A stretch of DNA of 64,000 bases from Phanerodontia chrysosporium (taxonomy: Eukaryota; Basidiomycota; Agaricomycetes; Polyporales; Phanerochaetaceae). The translations under genes were made by a program, and so were the position numbers. The DNA lies in the NCBI GenBank assembly GCA_001910725.1, contig MJGA01000018.1, positions 310,001 through 374,000 of the forward strand. The letters run 5' to 3'. Positions 32,187 through 43,176 of this stretch are shown here, piece after piece; position 1 is the stretch's first letter; every line of letters starts with the position of its first letter. The notes under the pieces are model-generated. The model saw only the letters and a list, made by a program, of their open reading frames with translations, had not been told where the DNA came from and ran no database searches.

Positions 32187-35100
32187 ATGAGAGCACTGAG
32201 CTCGCTGCTGCTGCTTGCGGCGGTACCGCTTGCTCTTGCTGTAAAGACCGAAGACTTCAAAACATGCAGTCAGGCTGCGTTTTGTCGCCGTGGCAAGGCC
32301 CTCGCCCAACGTGCGGGGGACAACCCGGACTGGAAGTCTCCATACTCGGTCGATCCCAGCTCCCTCTCCATTTCCTCCGACAAGGCTGCCTTTACTGCGG
32401 CTGTCAAGTCATCACTATACCCCGAAATCAACTTTGGACTCGATGTGCGCGTGCACAAAGACGGCGTAGTCCGCGTGCGCATGGACGAGGTCAACGGCAA
32501 GGGCAAGCGCTACGACGAGACTGCGTCCTGGGCACTGCTGTCCGAACCCGAGATTAGCAAGGACATCCAGTGGACTGTCGGCAAGAAGGAAGTCACAGCG
32601 ACATACGGCCCCAAGACTGACATGGTTGAGGTTACGATTACCTTTGACCCGCTCGTCGTCTCGCTTTCGCGCAATGGTCGTTCTGAGGTCGTACTGAACG
32701 GCCTAGGACTGCTTCACATGGAACACTTCCGCACCAAGGAGGAGCCCAAGCCTGCCCCGGAGGCTGTTGAGGGCGCCGACAGCGCGCAGACTGTCATGGA
32801 GGTGCCTAACCCACGTGCTTGGTTCGAGGGCGAGGAGGAAGATGGCTACTGGGAAGAAACATGGAAGAGCTGGACGGACTCAAAGCCAAAGGGTACGTTG
32901 CAGGCTCCCACTTGTGATGATTTCCGCTGACGCGACACACAAACAGGCCCTCAGATGCTCTCCATTGACATCAGCTTCCCGAACCATGGCCATGTCTACG
33001 GCATTCCTCAACACGCCACTCGCCTCTCACTCCCCACGACTTCCGGCCAAGACTCCTACTACAACGAGCCTTACCGACTGTGGAACTCCGATGTCTTCGA
33101 ATATCTCGCCGACTCAACCATGTCGCTGTACGGCTCCATTCCGGTCATGTATGCGCACTCGAAGGAGTCGACCGTGGGCATCTTCAACGCCATCGCTTCC
33201 GACACCTTCATTGACGTCTCGCACCCTGACCCACACTCCTCGTACACGCACTGGATCTCCGAGAGCGGTATCCTAGACATCTTCATCCTGCCCGGCCCCA
33301 AGCCCGCGGATATCTTCAAGCAGTACACGGGCCTGACCGGTACTCAGGCGCTCCCGCCCCACTGGTCAATCGCATACCACCAGTGCAGGTGGAACTACGT
33401 CAGCTCCGACGATGTGCGTACCGTCCAGAAGCGCTTTGACGAGGAGGACATGCCCGTGGATGTCTTCTGGCTCGATATCGAATACGCCGAAGAGCACAAG
33501 TACTTCATCTGGGATAAGAAGAACTTCCCGGACCCCGTCGACATGGTCAACGATGTTGCTGCTGTCGCACGCAAGGTATGTATTCCGGCCTGTGCAATAG
33601 CCACGCGCTCACCTCGAGGCTCTGTTGCAGATGGTCGTCATCGTCGACCCGCACTTGAAGCGTGTGCACTCGTACCCTGTGTACAAGGAGGCTCAGGAAC
33701 TCGACGTCCTGGCCAAGATTAAGGACGGAAAGAGCGAGTATGAGGGCTGGTGCTGGAGTGGCAGCAGTGCTTGGGTCGACTTCTTCAACCCTGCGAGTTG
33801 GGACTGGTGGAAAGGCCTCTTCAAGACTGTCCAGAGCTCACCTGACAAGTTTGCCTGGATTGAGAGTACGACTGACGTGCACATCTGGAACGACATGAAC
33901 GAGGTCAGTTGCCGAGGTTTGTGCCTGGTTGTGTGCTTACACACTTCCATAGCCCGCCATTTTCAACGGCCCCGAGATTAGCATGCCGCGGGACAACATC
34001 CACTACGGCGGCTGGGAACACCGTGACCTGCACAACCTGAACGGCATGCTCTTCGTACGTGCATGAGTGTTGAAATCGGCCCGCATATACTCATGAACTG
34101 CAGCACAACCAAACTTCACAAGCTGTCCGCGCACGCACCGACCCTCCGATGCGTCCCTTCGTCCTCACCCGGTCGTTCTTTGCTGGCTCACAGCGCTTCG
34201 GTGCTATGTGGACTGGCGACAACCTCGGTACCTGGGAGCACATGGCCGTCGGCATCAAGATGGTACTTTCGCTGAACATTGCCGGATTCACCTTCTCCGG
34301 ATGTGAGTCACCGTCTCTTCTCTAGTTCGATTCTTGCTGACCCGCACGCACAGCGGACGTCGGCGGCTTCTTCGGAAATCCCGAGCCCGAGATGCTCGTG
34401 CGGTGGTACCACGTCGGCGCGTTCACGCCCTTCTTCCGCGCGCACGCGCACATCGACACGAAGCGCCGCGAGCCGTTCCTCCTCGACGAGCCGTACAAGA
34501 GCATCGTGCGAGACATCCTGCGCCTCCGCTACAGTATGCTCCCCATCTGGTACACCGCGTTCCACGAGTCGAGCGTGAACGGCATGCCCGTTGTCCGCCC
34601 GCACTTTGTCGTCTTCCCCGAGGATGAGGCCGGCTTCGCCATTGACGACCAGTACTTTGTGGGCGGCTCAGGTCTGCTCGTCAAGCCTGTCACCGAGAAA
34701 GGGGCCAGCGAGGCTCAGGTGTACTTGCCCGAGGATCAGGTGCGTGTTGAATTCCACCAACAAACTAGTGACTGACTGTCTCTCCAGGTCTACTATGACT
34801 ACTTCTCAAAACACACTTACCGTGGCGCCGCAAAGGGCAAGAACGTCACCGTCCCTGCACCGCTCGACAAGGTCCCGCTCCTCATCCGCGGCGGCTCCAT
34901 CCTCCCGACGCGCGAGCGCCCGCGGCGGTCGTCGCCACTCATGAAGCGCGATCCCTTCACACTCACCGTCGCGCTCAGCAAGGATGGCGGCGCGCGGGGC
35001 GAGCTGTACCTCGACGACGGCGAGAGCTATGCGCACGAGTCTGGCGCGCTCGTCTGGCGCGAGTTCACTGCGGCGCGGCGCGGCAAGGCGACGCACATCA

Positions 35101-35396
35101 CGAGCGCAGACCTCGCCGCGCTGAAGCCCGCCGAGGCCGTCGACCGTGCCGCGCTCGCGGTGTACGACGCGGAGAACGCATTCGCGAGCGATGTGCGCGC
35201 CGTCCGCGTCGAGAAGCTCGTCGTGCTCGGCCTCGAGAAGAAGCCCGCACGTGTGACGCTTGGCGGCGCGGACCTTGACTGGGAGTTCGTGTCCGGCGTC
35301 GCGAGCGGCGCCAGCAAGGAGGGCGTGGCCTCGCGCTTGGTCATCAAGAACCCCATCGCCAGCATCACTGGTGACTGGGAGATCGTCATACAGTAG
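32187..35396 (+). CDS. glucosidase II alpha subunit (GH31)
   Basis: Trims the two inner glucoses from N-glycans in the ER lumen. Seven exons: 32187-32892, 32947-33575, 33631-33903, 33953-34054, 34104-34302, 34354-34739, 34788-35396, 967 residues. Seen: signal peptide MRALSSLLLLAAVPLALA, then the N-terminal beta domain, GH31 motif VFWLDIEYAEEHKYF, nucleophile motif WNDMNEP (Asp, interrupted by intron 3 before the Pro), acid/base region MWTGDNLGTWEHM, and SDVGGFFGNPEPEM, RWYHVGAFTPFFRAHAH, then the C-terminal beta domains ending WEIVIQ. Known: these are the catalytic landmarks of the ER enzyme family; the catalytic chain is retained through its beta subunit. Length fits the family (about 900-970). 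Confidence 0.95.
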
Positions 35397-36146
35397 AAGT
35401 GTGCTCGCACGGCCCCGTGCGTTGCTGTGTCATTACGAAGATTGTATATAGGATCGTTCTCTATCTCGATACAGGATATGCTAGAACGGGCTGGGCATCC
35501 TCCACGCTGAAGAACTGAAGCTGCAGAAGCGACCCCGCACTGTCGGAGCTGGGCTGGACTATATGGAGAAGCCCAGCCAGGTCCAAACCTTGTGGCTTGT
35601 GGACGTGCGTCCCTGTCGTTCGGAGACCCCTATCCCCAGGTTCGTACTGCGCGCCGTGACGGAGAGTGCGCTTTCTCGATCGTGAAACTGGACCTGTTTC
35701 ATCTGCAGGAGTTCAGGAGGAATGACCGCGCTTCAAATGAATGCAATTACTACTATGAGTGCCCTCAAATGACGCTGCCATGTCGACGTGAGTGCGCCGA
35801 GCTAGGTGCTCACACGCGGTAAGGCCGTGAGGACTGAGCGAGTCGTCGGAGGAGGGCAGGCAGAACACGGAAATGGCGGGCCGAGGCCCCTAAGCGGGCC
35901 AGCGGGGCCAGCTGACGAGGTGATCAGGCCTCATCAGATAGGCTCAGACGCGACGGAATCGACGGAACCAGCGCATGAGACGTCGCCGGCGGGCGATATA
36001 AAGTCGCGGCAGCCGGCTCGTGCTGGGGGACGCGCATTGCAGCCAGCCCGCCCACACGCGCCCGCAGGTGACGGTCCAGAACCAGGCCCCAGAGGACGCA
36101 CGAGCATCCCCACACGCAACATACACACACCTACACACACCTCGAG
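35397..36146. promoter_or_regulatory. intergenic region with a TATA box for the cyclase-family gene
   Basis: 750 bases. TATAAAG sits at 35997-36003, 144 bases before the ATG at 36147. The first part is the 3' flank of glucosidase II alpha. No ORF supported. Confidence 0.55.
35997..36003 (+). promoter_or_regulatory. TATA box
   Basis: TATAAAG, 144 bases upstream of the start of the 36147 gene, the same spacing as the TATAAAG of the small cysteine-rich gene at 42685. Confidence 0.6.
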
Positions 36147-36827
36147 ATGGCACCGCCGACGGAGATCATCGACCTGAGCCAGCCGCTCGTGAACGGCAAG
36201 GTGTACGCCTGCGACGGGCACCCCGCGTTCAACGCGTGCTGCATCTCACACGTCGGCGACGGTGCGTTCGCGACGGTGCACAGCCTCTCGCTCGCGACGC
36301 ACACGGGCACGCATGTTGACGCGCCGTACCACTTCTTCGCGGACGGCGCGCGTGTCGACGCGCTCGACCTCGCGCTGCTCACCGCCGCGCCCGCCGTCGT
36401 CGCGGACCTGCGCGCCAAGGGCCCGCGCGCGAAGATCACGTGGGACGACCTCCGCCCGTACGCAGCCCGCATGCAGCGCGGCGCCGCGCTCGTGCTCTGC
36501 ACCGGCTGGTCCGCGCACTGGGGCCAGAAGGACTACACCGCGCACCCGTACCTCGACCCCGCCGTCGCGGACCAGCTCCTCGCGACCGGCGTGCGCGTCG
36601 TCGCATGCGACATGATGAGTCCCGACCTCGTCACGGACGAGGACGGCGACTGTGGGCTCTTCCACCGTGCGTGGCTCGGCAAGGGCGCGATCATCGTGGA
36701 GAACCTGAATGCCGTCGACAAGTTGCTTGCGCTCGACCAGGAGCGGCTCCGCGTCAGCTTCACGCCGCTGAACCTCGTCGACTGCGATGGGAGCCCCGTT
36801 CGTGCCGTAGCTTGGGAGGAGAAGTAG
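36147..36827 (+). CDS. cyclase-family (kynurenine-formamidase-like) metal-dependent hydrolase
   Basis: Single exon, 226 residues, ATG at 36147. Seen: IIDLSQPLVNGKVYACDGHP at the start, the metal-binding block HTGTHVDAPYHF (H-x-G-T-H-x-D), VVADLRAKG, LVLCTGWSAHWG, and a C-terminal LNLVDCDGSPVRAVAWEEK. Known: this is the cyclase superfamily that includes bacterial KynB (N-formylkynurenine hydrolysis) and many uncharacterised fungal enzymes; substrate cannot be read from sequence. Very strong GC3 bias, higher than neighbours. It is convergent with a frameshifted paralogue 178 bases downstream (37006-37700). Cytosolic, no signal peptide. Confidence 0.88.
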   Translation: MAPPTEIIDLSQPLVNGKVYACDGHPAFNACCISHVGDGAFATVHSLSLATHTGTHVDAPYHFFADGARVDALDLALLTAAPAVVADLRAKGPRAKITWDDLRPYAARMQRGAALVLCTGWSAHWGQKDYTAHPYLDPAVADQLLATGVRVVACDMMSPDLVTDEDGDCGLFHRAWLGKGAIIVENLNAVDKLLALDQERLRVSFTPLNLVDCDGSPVRAVAWEEK

Positions 36828-37005
36828 CAGAGCGAGGAAGAGAAGCGAAGGAAAGACGGTGGAAATGATGTATTTGTACGCTGGCTGGACTTTTGAGGAC
36901 TATTGGGTTGACGCACAGGCGAATGTATACCCACGGGGTTCTCTGACTGCAACGTAGGGTATGAGCAACTACTGTATCGATACGCCTTTTTGTAATGCTA
37001 CGCAC

Positions 37006-37700
37006 CTACAGCTCGCTCTTCCTCCACGCCATAGCCCGCACAGGCGACCCGTCGCACCCTCCAAGCTTGAGCGGCACGAGGCTCACAACCCACTCTCCCT
37101 TCTGTATCGCCCCGAGGTTCGTCAGATTTTCTGCGATGACGATGCCAGCGCCCAGCACGACCTTGTGGAACGCGTAGGTGTGTTGTGCCGCCGCGGCCTC
37201 GTCCAGAATTGTCTCGTCTGGACTTAGCGTGTCGACGCCGACCAGGCGCACGCCCATCTCGACGATCCGTTGCGCAGCCTCTGCGGAAAGATAGGGATGC
37301 TCAAAGTACCTCGGCGTGCCCCAGTGCCTCGACCACCCTGTCCGCAGCAGCAAAATCGCGTCTTTGCGACCCGTCAGCGCGTCCTCGTACTTTGCTATGT
37401 CCGCCCACTGGATCACATCCCTATCACGCAGCTCCCGCCCGAGGCCTTCGGCTGTAAGGTCGACCACCACCGCAGGACCAACGAAGGTCGAGAGCGGTAT
37501 CTCGTCGATCTTCTCCCCGTCTTCGATAAAGTGGTAGGGCGCGTCGACGTGCGTGCCGGAGTGCGAGCCGAGGTTAACACGTTGGACATTCACGCCGTCT
37601 GCAGACAGTGTCAGATGGGGCATGAGCTGAACTCAGGGTCGCCGGGGTATATCGTGACATTCGAGTCAAGCGTGTGGGACAGGTCAATGATGTCTGGCAT
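37006..37700 (-). CDS. cyclase-family paralogue with a one-base frameshift near its N-terminus
   Basis: On the complement, ATG at 37700 gives PDIIDLSHTLDSNVTIYPGD and PEFSSCP, then runs into a stop; the rest continues one frame over from an internal ATG at 37623 to the stop at 37006 (GTHVDAPYHFIEDG, LLLRTGWSRHWG, LGGCDGSPVRAM). The break is at a run of four G (37617-37620 on the plus strand); a fifth would join both parts into 231 residues. Without it only the shorter frame (205 residues, lacking the N-terminal beta strand) could be made. Either a sequencing error or a real mutation. The H-x-G-T-H-x-D metal motif is intact. Convergent with its paralogue. Confidence 0.75.
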
Positions 37701-37860
37701 TGGGTGAGGTCGTGGTCGAGGATTAAAATGAGCAAGTCAGTCCTCGGCGTCTCTCACATGCTCACGGACCCCACGTGTTTGGAAGGTGCTGTGTGATACG
37801 AGGAAGAGCGGGCTCTCTACGCTCTATTGGCTCGCCCTATGCGTCTCAGGTACATTGCTA

Positions 37861-39063
37861 CTACGTATAGTTCAACGCTGATTCCATGCTTCAGCAAAGA
37901 TGTTCCTCAGGCAAGGAATAAAAACCCACCGTTGCTTGACCACCATCGTGACGCCTTGACTGACGAAGCCTTTCAACAGCTGGGCCTCTAAGCCCTGGTA
38001 CAAACCTGAAGGCCCCTCCTTGGCGAGTGCTTCCTCCCATATTGTCAACATTGACACGTCGTCATCCTCTGACTTGCGCGCCAAATTTTGGTTTGCCTCG
38101 CGGACGCGCTTTCGATGAATCTGAAGGCGAGTCTTGGCAAGCATCAGCGGGTATAGCAGCCAGGTCGCAACAGCATTTGAAAACGCGGCGCCAACAAAAG
38201 AGGATGAGGCGCTAGGTGTCCCGAGCGATGACGCCTTGTTACCGCGTGTTGCTATCTTGCGGTACAGCTGGAAGAGGAATAGTGTAATGGCAGGGTTCAG
38301 AGACAGCGGGATGGTAGTTGAGAAACCTGCCCGAGTTATCACTCAGCCCGGCATGAAACCTAGTACCTCCTGGGTGCTTACCTCCCCAGAAGCCCTTCAG
38401 CCCCTGCTCGGCATATATTTTCTTGACAGTTGCAAGGACGCCTCGAGGCTCCCCTCTGCGCGCAGCATCCTCTGGATCGCCCTTCTCTGGGTCGAGCTCC
38501 CCGCTTTCGTCCTGGCCCTCGGTTTCTGTCTGCAACCGGACGGTAATCACGCTCAACGGCGTTGAAATTGCTCGGCTAGCGACGCCAGCAAGAAATCCGA
38601 TGCCGAGTTCCTCCGCGACGCTCAGAAGCACCGGTGCCGCCTTCGATGATGGTGGGGGCGAGATGCGTGCCTTGCGTCGGACGAGGACCGTGCGCAGAAA
38701 GGCATAGAAGTAAAAGTATAGAAAGCTGCGGGTATCTCAGAGGTATGTTCGCGTGAGTATATGGGGTGTTAGCGTACTTGGAAATTATGGTGGCTGCCGT
38801 GTCCGTAGGCAAGCCATCGTATAGCCCACTCCATCCCTCTGTCTCGAGGACATGGCGCAGGGCACGCAGCACACCGGAAAAGCCTGCACTGCCTTTAGTG
38901 GATAGCAATGGACGAGGGCAGGAAACACACCTCTGAGCCGTTTGGAGGATGCTGTCTGCAGCCTGGTAGCCACGAGGTCTAGAGGGTATACGATGGCGTT
39001 CGCAGTTGCACTGCCGACTGCACCGGAAAACGCCTGGACGAGCGGAGGCAGGGTAGAGGTCAT
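37861..39063 (-). CDS. SLC25 carrier, peroxisomal adenine-nucleotide-carrier type
   Basis: Five exons on the complement: 38931-39063, 38778-38892, 38382-38725, 37930-38326, 37861-37888, 338 residues. Introns are 38, 52, 55 and 41 bases. Seen: carrier repeats PLDLVATRLQ (residue about 25) and TPLSVITVRLQTE, and YPLMLAKTRLQIH, each in the P-x-[DE/x]-x-x-[KR] context; SLNPAITLFLFQLYRK between them; end VVKQRMESALNYT. Known: three-repeat SLC25 fold; SLNPA and the overall layout fit the fungal peroxisomal ATP/AMP carrier (Ant1/SLC25A17) better than mitochondrial ADP/ATP carriers. Inferred: ATP supply for fatty-acid activation in peroxisomes. Reading through the last 41-base intron gives another C-terminus, so that end is less sure. 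Confidence 0.75.
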
Positions 39064-39354
39064 TACCAAGTAGTTCTATTGACTTTGGGTATCCTAGGTG
39101 TGCGTACAGCGTGGTGGTTAGAGTAAGAGGTAAAATGTGGTCGATATTCGCGCGGATACTGCCTCCTTCCTGACGTCCTAACCCTGCGCTGGGGTTTCCC
39201 CGGACGCGTGACCCGGCCATGTGATTTCCCCGCGTTCGTCCCTGAGGCACCCGACGCGACTCGCTCGGCCGTACCGTAGCCTTATTTCTCTCGATTTCTG
39301 CGCATTTTCCACCCCTTTCCGCCTCTCATCTTCGCCTCTCACCTCCACCACAAC

Positions 39355-41672
39355 ATGACCATCTACGGACACGGCATCCGCACGCTCGGCGTGCTGGGCT
39401 CAGGCCAGATGGGTGCGTGAAAGCGCATACAGCAGCGGCGCGAGGCTAACGGGATCCGCGGGGTTAGGACTGGGCATCGCCTACGTGGCTGCCCTGCGCG
39501 CAAAAGTCCCCGTGCTGCTGCATGACCGCTCATCCGTTCAGCTCCAGAAAGGGCTTGCCCTCATGGACAAGCTCCTCGAGAAGGACGTGGTCAAGGCATG
39601 TCCGTGTCGTTCTCCAAGGGTCGCGGAGGCACTCATCCGCACCTCCGACGCAGGGTAAGATTAAGGCTGAGGAGGCCAAGGAAGCACGGGATCGGGTCAC
39701 TGTTGTCCCGCCCGAGAAAGGCCTCGTAGGCCTCCAGGACGTGGACATGGTCGTCGAGGTGCGGGTTCCGTTCTCACCTCCGAATCCAGGTGACCAAGAT
39801 CAGGGACGCAGGCCGTGTCGGAGTCTCTGCCGCTCAAACAGGCCATCTTCGGACGCCTCGCGGCGGATCTGTCTCCATCGACCATCCTGGCGTCCAACAC
39901 TTCGTCCATTAGCATCACGAAGATCGCGGCAGCGACAATCCCCGAAGGCCAGTCGGCATCGAGTAAGGAAGGTCTCAAGAGTCCAAGCCGGGTAGTCGGT
40001 ATGTCTCCTCATCCAAATGCCTGCAATGTCTAGCGGGTGCTGCGGTCCCAAACCCTGGACCCAGAGCAGCCCAGAGCATTGCAATTGCCATCAGTCGCCC
40101 TTCGTATGTCACTAACCGTTCCCTACCTTTAGGCCTTCATTTCTTTAACCCCGTACCCGTCATGGTGAGTAAGCTTCACGATCAACCTACAGGCGTATGT
40201 GCGCGCAGAAATAGGGTATTTTCCATGGAATTCGGTGTGCGGCCGCCGCGAAGCTGATCATGGCGCGTATACCACGGGACCGGCTCGATCGCAGCCAGAC
40301 TGTGGGCATTCCTGCACTCCATTTGGAGGCTTCCCGCTCGTTGAGGATGCCAATGGCCCCCTGGGGGTGCACTCCGTATCGCTACGGGCATGGGTGAAAC
40401 TAACCAGATGAGGGAGAACTTCTGACGTTCACTTCACACTTCCTTCCATGCCCGGTAGGCTATGCACCCTGACGCGCGGCTGCGGGCTGTTCAAGTAGTC
40501 GTTTTGGTCTCGAATTGGGTCATGACCCATACAGTTCAGGATGTTTGAATGCCAGGTTCTGTGCGTCCTTCACAGAATTCAGAGGCCGCCGGCTGCACTC
40601 GGCTTTCCTCTATATGATTCTATGCGTCATATAACTATCATCAACGTCGTGTTGAACGCATTGCTTACCTGGTTTCCTGCAGAAACTAGTGGAGCTCATT
40701 TCTGGTCTGCAAACATCCCAAGAGACGTTGGAGAGAGCAAGGGCGTTTGCTATAGCTTGTGGTAAAGGTGTGTTCATCTTCACGTCACATGTCCTGCGTC
40801 ACCACGAGATAGGCTCGTTGCGTCTTCGGCACTTCTATCAACGCCTCCCTGTCACCACCTATTTCCTACGTGATAGGCTGACAGGGTTTGCGTTTGTTTG
40901 CCCGCGCTTCAGCTCAGACGAATGGCGTTGTCTGAGCATGTACATATCCGGCAATCCAGGGGTTGTACTCCGCCCTGGGATCGCGTTCTTTCCACGCAAT
41001 GTTGTCCCCGCTTTGCCTGTCCATCTCCCTATATCTCCATCCGATGTTTCATGGCAGCCTCCTGACGCAAGCATTACTCCCACAGAGGTCACAACGTCGC
41101 AAGACGTCCCCGGGTTCGTGAGCAATGCCCTTCTGATGCCTTTCATTAACGAGGTATGTACAACGAAGCGTTGTCCATCTCTATGAATCCCTCCGCGGTC
41201 TACTGACATGCAATTTCCGCTATCGCCTCACATCAGGCCATCATGTGCTTGGAAAAGGTCGGTGTCTTCACTGCGATCCTCCCTCCTCTGCATTGCTGAC
41301 TGCCCTCAGGGAGTCGCGACGCGGGACGACATTGACAAGACGCTCAGGCTGGGTATGAACCATCCCATGGGTCCGCTACAGTTAGGTCCGTCCGTCCTCA
41401 CCTCCGTTCTGCCGTGCCCTTGTTGACTAGTGATCTCGACGAACGTTCAACAGCCGATTTGTAAGTTCTCTTCACCGTGCTTTGCCCGGACGGAGATAGT
41501 GACGGATTTGCCTAGCATCGGGCTCGACACCTGCCTTGCGATCCAGCAGACGCTCTACCAGGGCACAGGCGACTCCAAGTACCGCCCGAGCATCCTCCTC
41601 GAGCGCATGGTCGACGCCCAGTGGCTGGGTAAGAAGAGCGGTAAAGGGTTCTACGATTACCCCGATGCATGA
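39355..41672 (+). CDS. 3-hydroxyacyl-CoA (3-hydroxybutyryl-CoA) dehydrogenase
   Basis: Oxidises 3-hydroxyacyl-CoA with NAD or NADP. Eleven exons: 39355-39412, 39468-39595, 39654-39758, 39812-39998, 40133-40164, 40683-40767, 41086-41153, 41237-41257, 41310-41385, 41454-41460, 41516-41672, 307 residues, phase closed. Seen: Rossmann motif [73 protein letters not shown] (spanning a 7-base exon) and [13 protein letters not shown]. Unusual: introns of 134, 518 and 318 bases (others about 50-80), a GC-AG intron (39596-39653) and exons of 7 and 21 bases. No PTS1 at the end (YPDA), so peroxisomal import would need another signal. Length fits the family (about 280-320). Confidence 0.92.
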
Positions 41673-42684
41673 ATGTAGGAAGGGTCGCACCCCGGGGGGC
41701 GCGGCTGGTGGGCCCTCCGGTAGTGGAAGGAACCCGCACGTGCCCGCGCCGCACTTTCCTCGCGTGCCCACCAGTGCCCTGCTTCGCCGCCGTGACACGG
41801 ACCGGACGTATATGTACGTAAGGCTGCTATATCCAGTGCGCAGCGCGCCGCTGCACTGCTGTATTTTATTCGAACGGACGGGAACTGGATCTCATGCCTC
41901 TGCCGTTGCGATTACATCTGTATTCCGAAGGCCTGCTGCTCTTCATCCCCTCGGCACCTCCGCCGCAGGCAGCCGTATCTGGGCCCCCGTTGAACCGATC
42001 TGGTTGCGCACAGGGCCCACCTGGCCATATGTTTCCAGCGGAGGCTGCACAGCTCGCGGGCACGAGGCCGCGCCCGTCGAGGACACCGTGACCTCTTGCA
42101 GCTGCGTCTGCCGAAACATTGGGCTCAGCGACGGCCGTACGGCGAGTTCATATCGCTCCGACATGCTCAGCGTTCCGCTGATGGCACGTCGCCCCGCGCC
42201 TCGTGTGCGCGTTCTCCGGTGGTTGGGCCGCTCTGATTGTATTGCGGGCCCAGCAGGACGCGCCTGCCGGGCGATCTTCCCAGTTCCATTGCGAAGAAAA
42301 TTTCCACCAGGCGCGAGCCGATCGTGCTGGGGCGTGCCTAGGGACGCGCAGCGGCAGCAGCAGCCGGGCAGGCAGCATGCCCCGGTGCGCCTGTGCACTG
42401 GGGCCGGCGTCCAACTTGGCCCTCGCCCCTCGGCTGATCGCACTTCCAAAGTATGATGCACCAGGCAGGCGCACGGTGCGTTGCAGCGGCGTGCCGGCTC
42501 CCTTGATCTCGCGCGGCGTGAGTTCGCGGTTCGTATAAAGGGCTCGATGGCCAAGTGCAGAGGAGACTCACCAGCCTGCCGGGACACCTGCGCCTGCCTC
42601 ATCCTCCTGCAGTCCAACCGCAAGAGCGGAACTCAAACGCCACCAAGCCGGCCCCTGCCTTATCCGTTGACTCCCCGCGCCGCC
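41673..42684. other. GC-rich intergenic region with TATA box of the next gene
   Basis: About 1.0 kb. Long open frames occur on both strands from GC richness but none shows a conserved block. TATAAAG at 42534-42540 belongs to the 42685 gene. Confidence 0.5.
42534..42540 (+). promoter_or_regulatory. TATA box
   Basis: TATAAAG, 145 bases upstream of the ATG at 42685. An earlier ATG at 42547 lies too close to be the start. Confidence 0.6.
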
Positions 42685-43069
42685 ATGTGTGAAGCCGAGT
42701 GGTGCGTCCCGCCGCGAAAGCGCTGTGTCAGGCAGCAGTCGCTGACGCTGGTGGCAGCTTTGGAAACTACCACCGCAAGTGCCAGCACTATGTCAAGCTG
42801 TACGAATCCGGCGTCATCAAGGACTGCAACAGCCCTCACTGCGGCCTTAGCCAGGCGCACTGCCACACCCAGGGCACATATACAGCCCGCAAGTGCGCAT
42901 GTCCAACGGTATGCCCCTCCTCCTCCATTCGCGGTGCGGCGCGATACTTACCACGACGCAGACATACAGGGAGAACCGGCGCGTCGTGAACCTCATCCAA
43001 GACTGGTGCGACGCGTGCCGCGAGGCCGCATGGGCCAGCCTTGACCCAAACAACGAGCGGCAGTGGTAG
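42685..43069 (+). CDS. small cysteine/histidine-rich fungal protein
   Basis: Exons 42685-42701, 42758-42908, 42962-43069, 91 residues. The first exon has only 17 bases; its strong context GCCGCCATG and the 56-base intron (donor GTGCGT, acceptor GGCAG, CTGAC branch-like site) are what bring the ATG into the cysteine-bearing frame. Seen: MCEAECFGNYHRKCQHYVKL, DCNSPHCGLSQAHCH, ARKCACP joined to TYRENRRVVNLIQDWCDACR. Nine cysteines and several histidines suggest a small zinc-binding fold. Known: short proteins beginning MC with Cys pairs are frequent in Agaricomycetes and mostly unnamed. No signal peptide. Confidence 0.7.
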
Positions 43070-43176
43070 CGCGCTACACCGTGACATATATCCGCCAAAG
43101 TTTCACCGTCTACTAGTACACATGTATCACTACAGCAATATTTATGGTCATTAACGTGCGTACCACGAAGTTCCTC

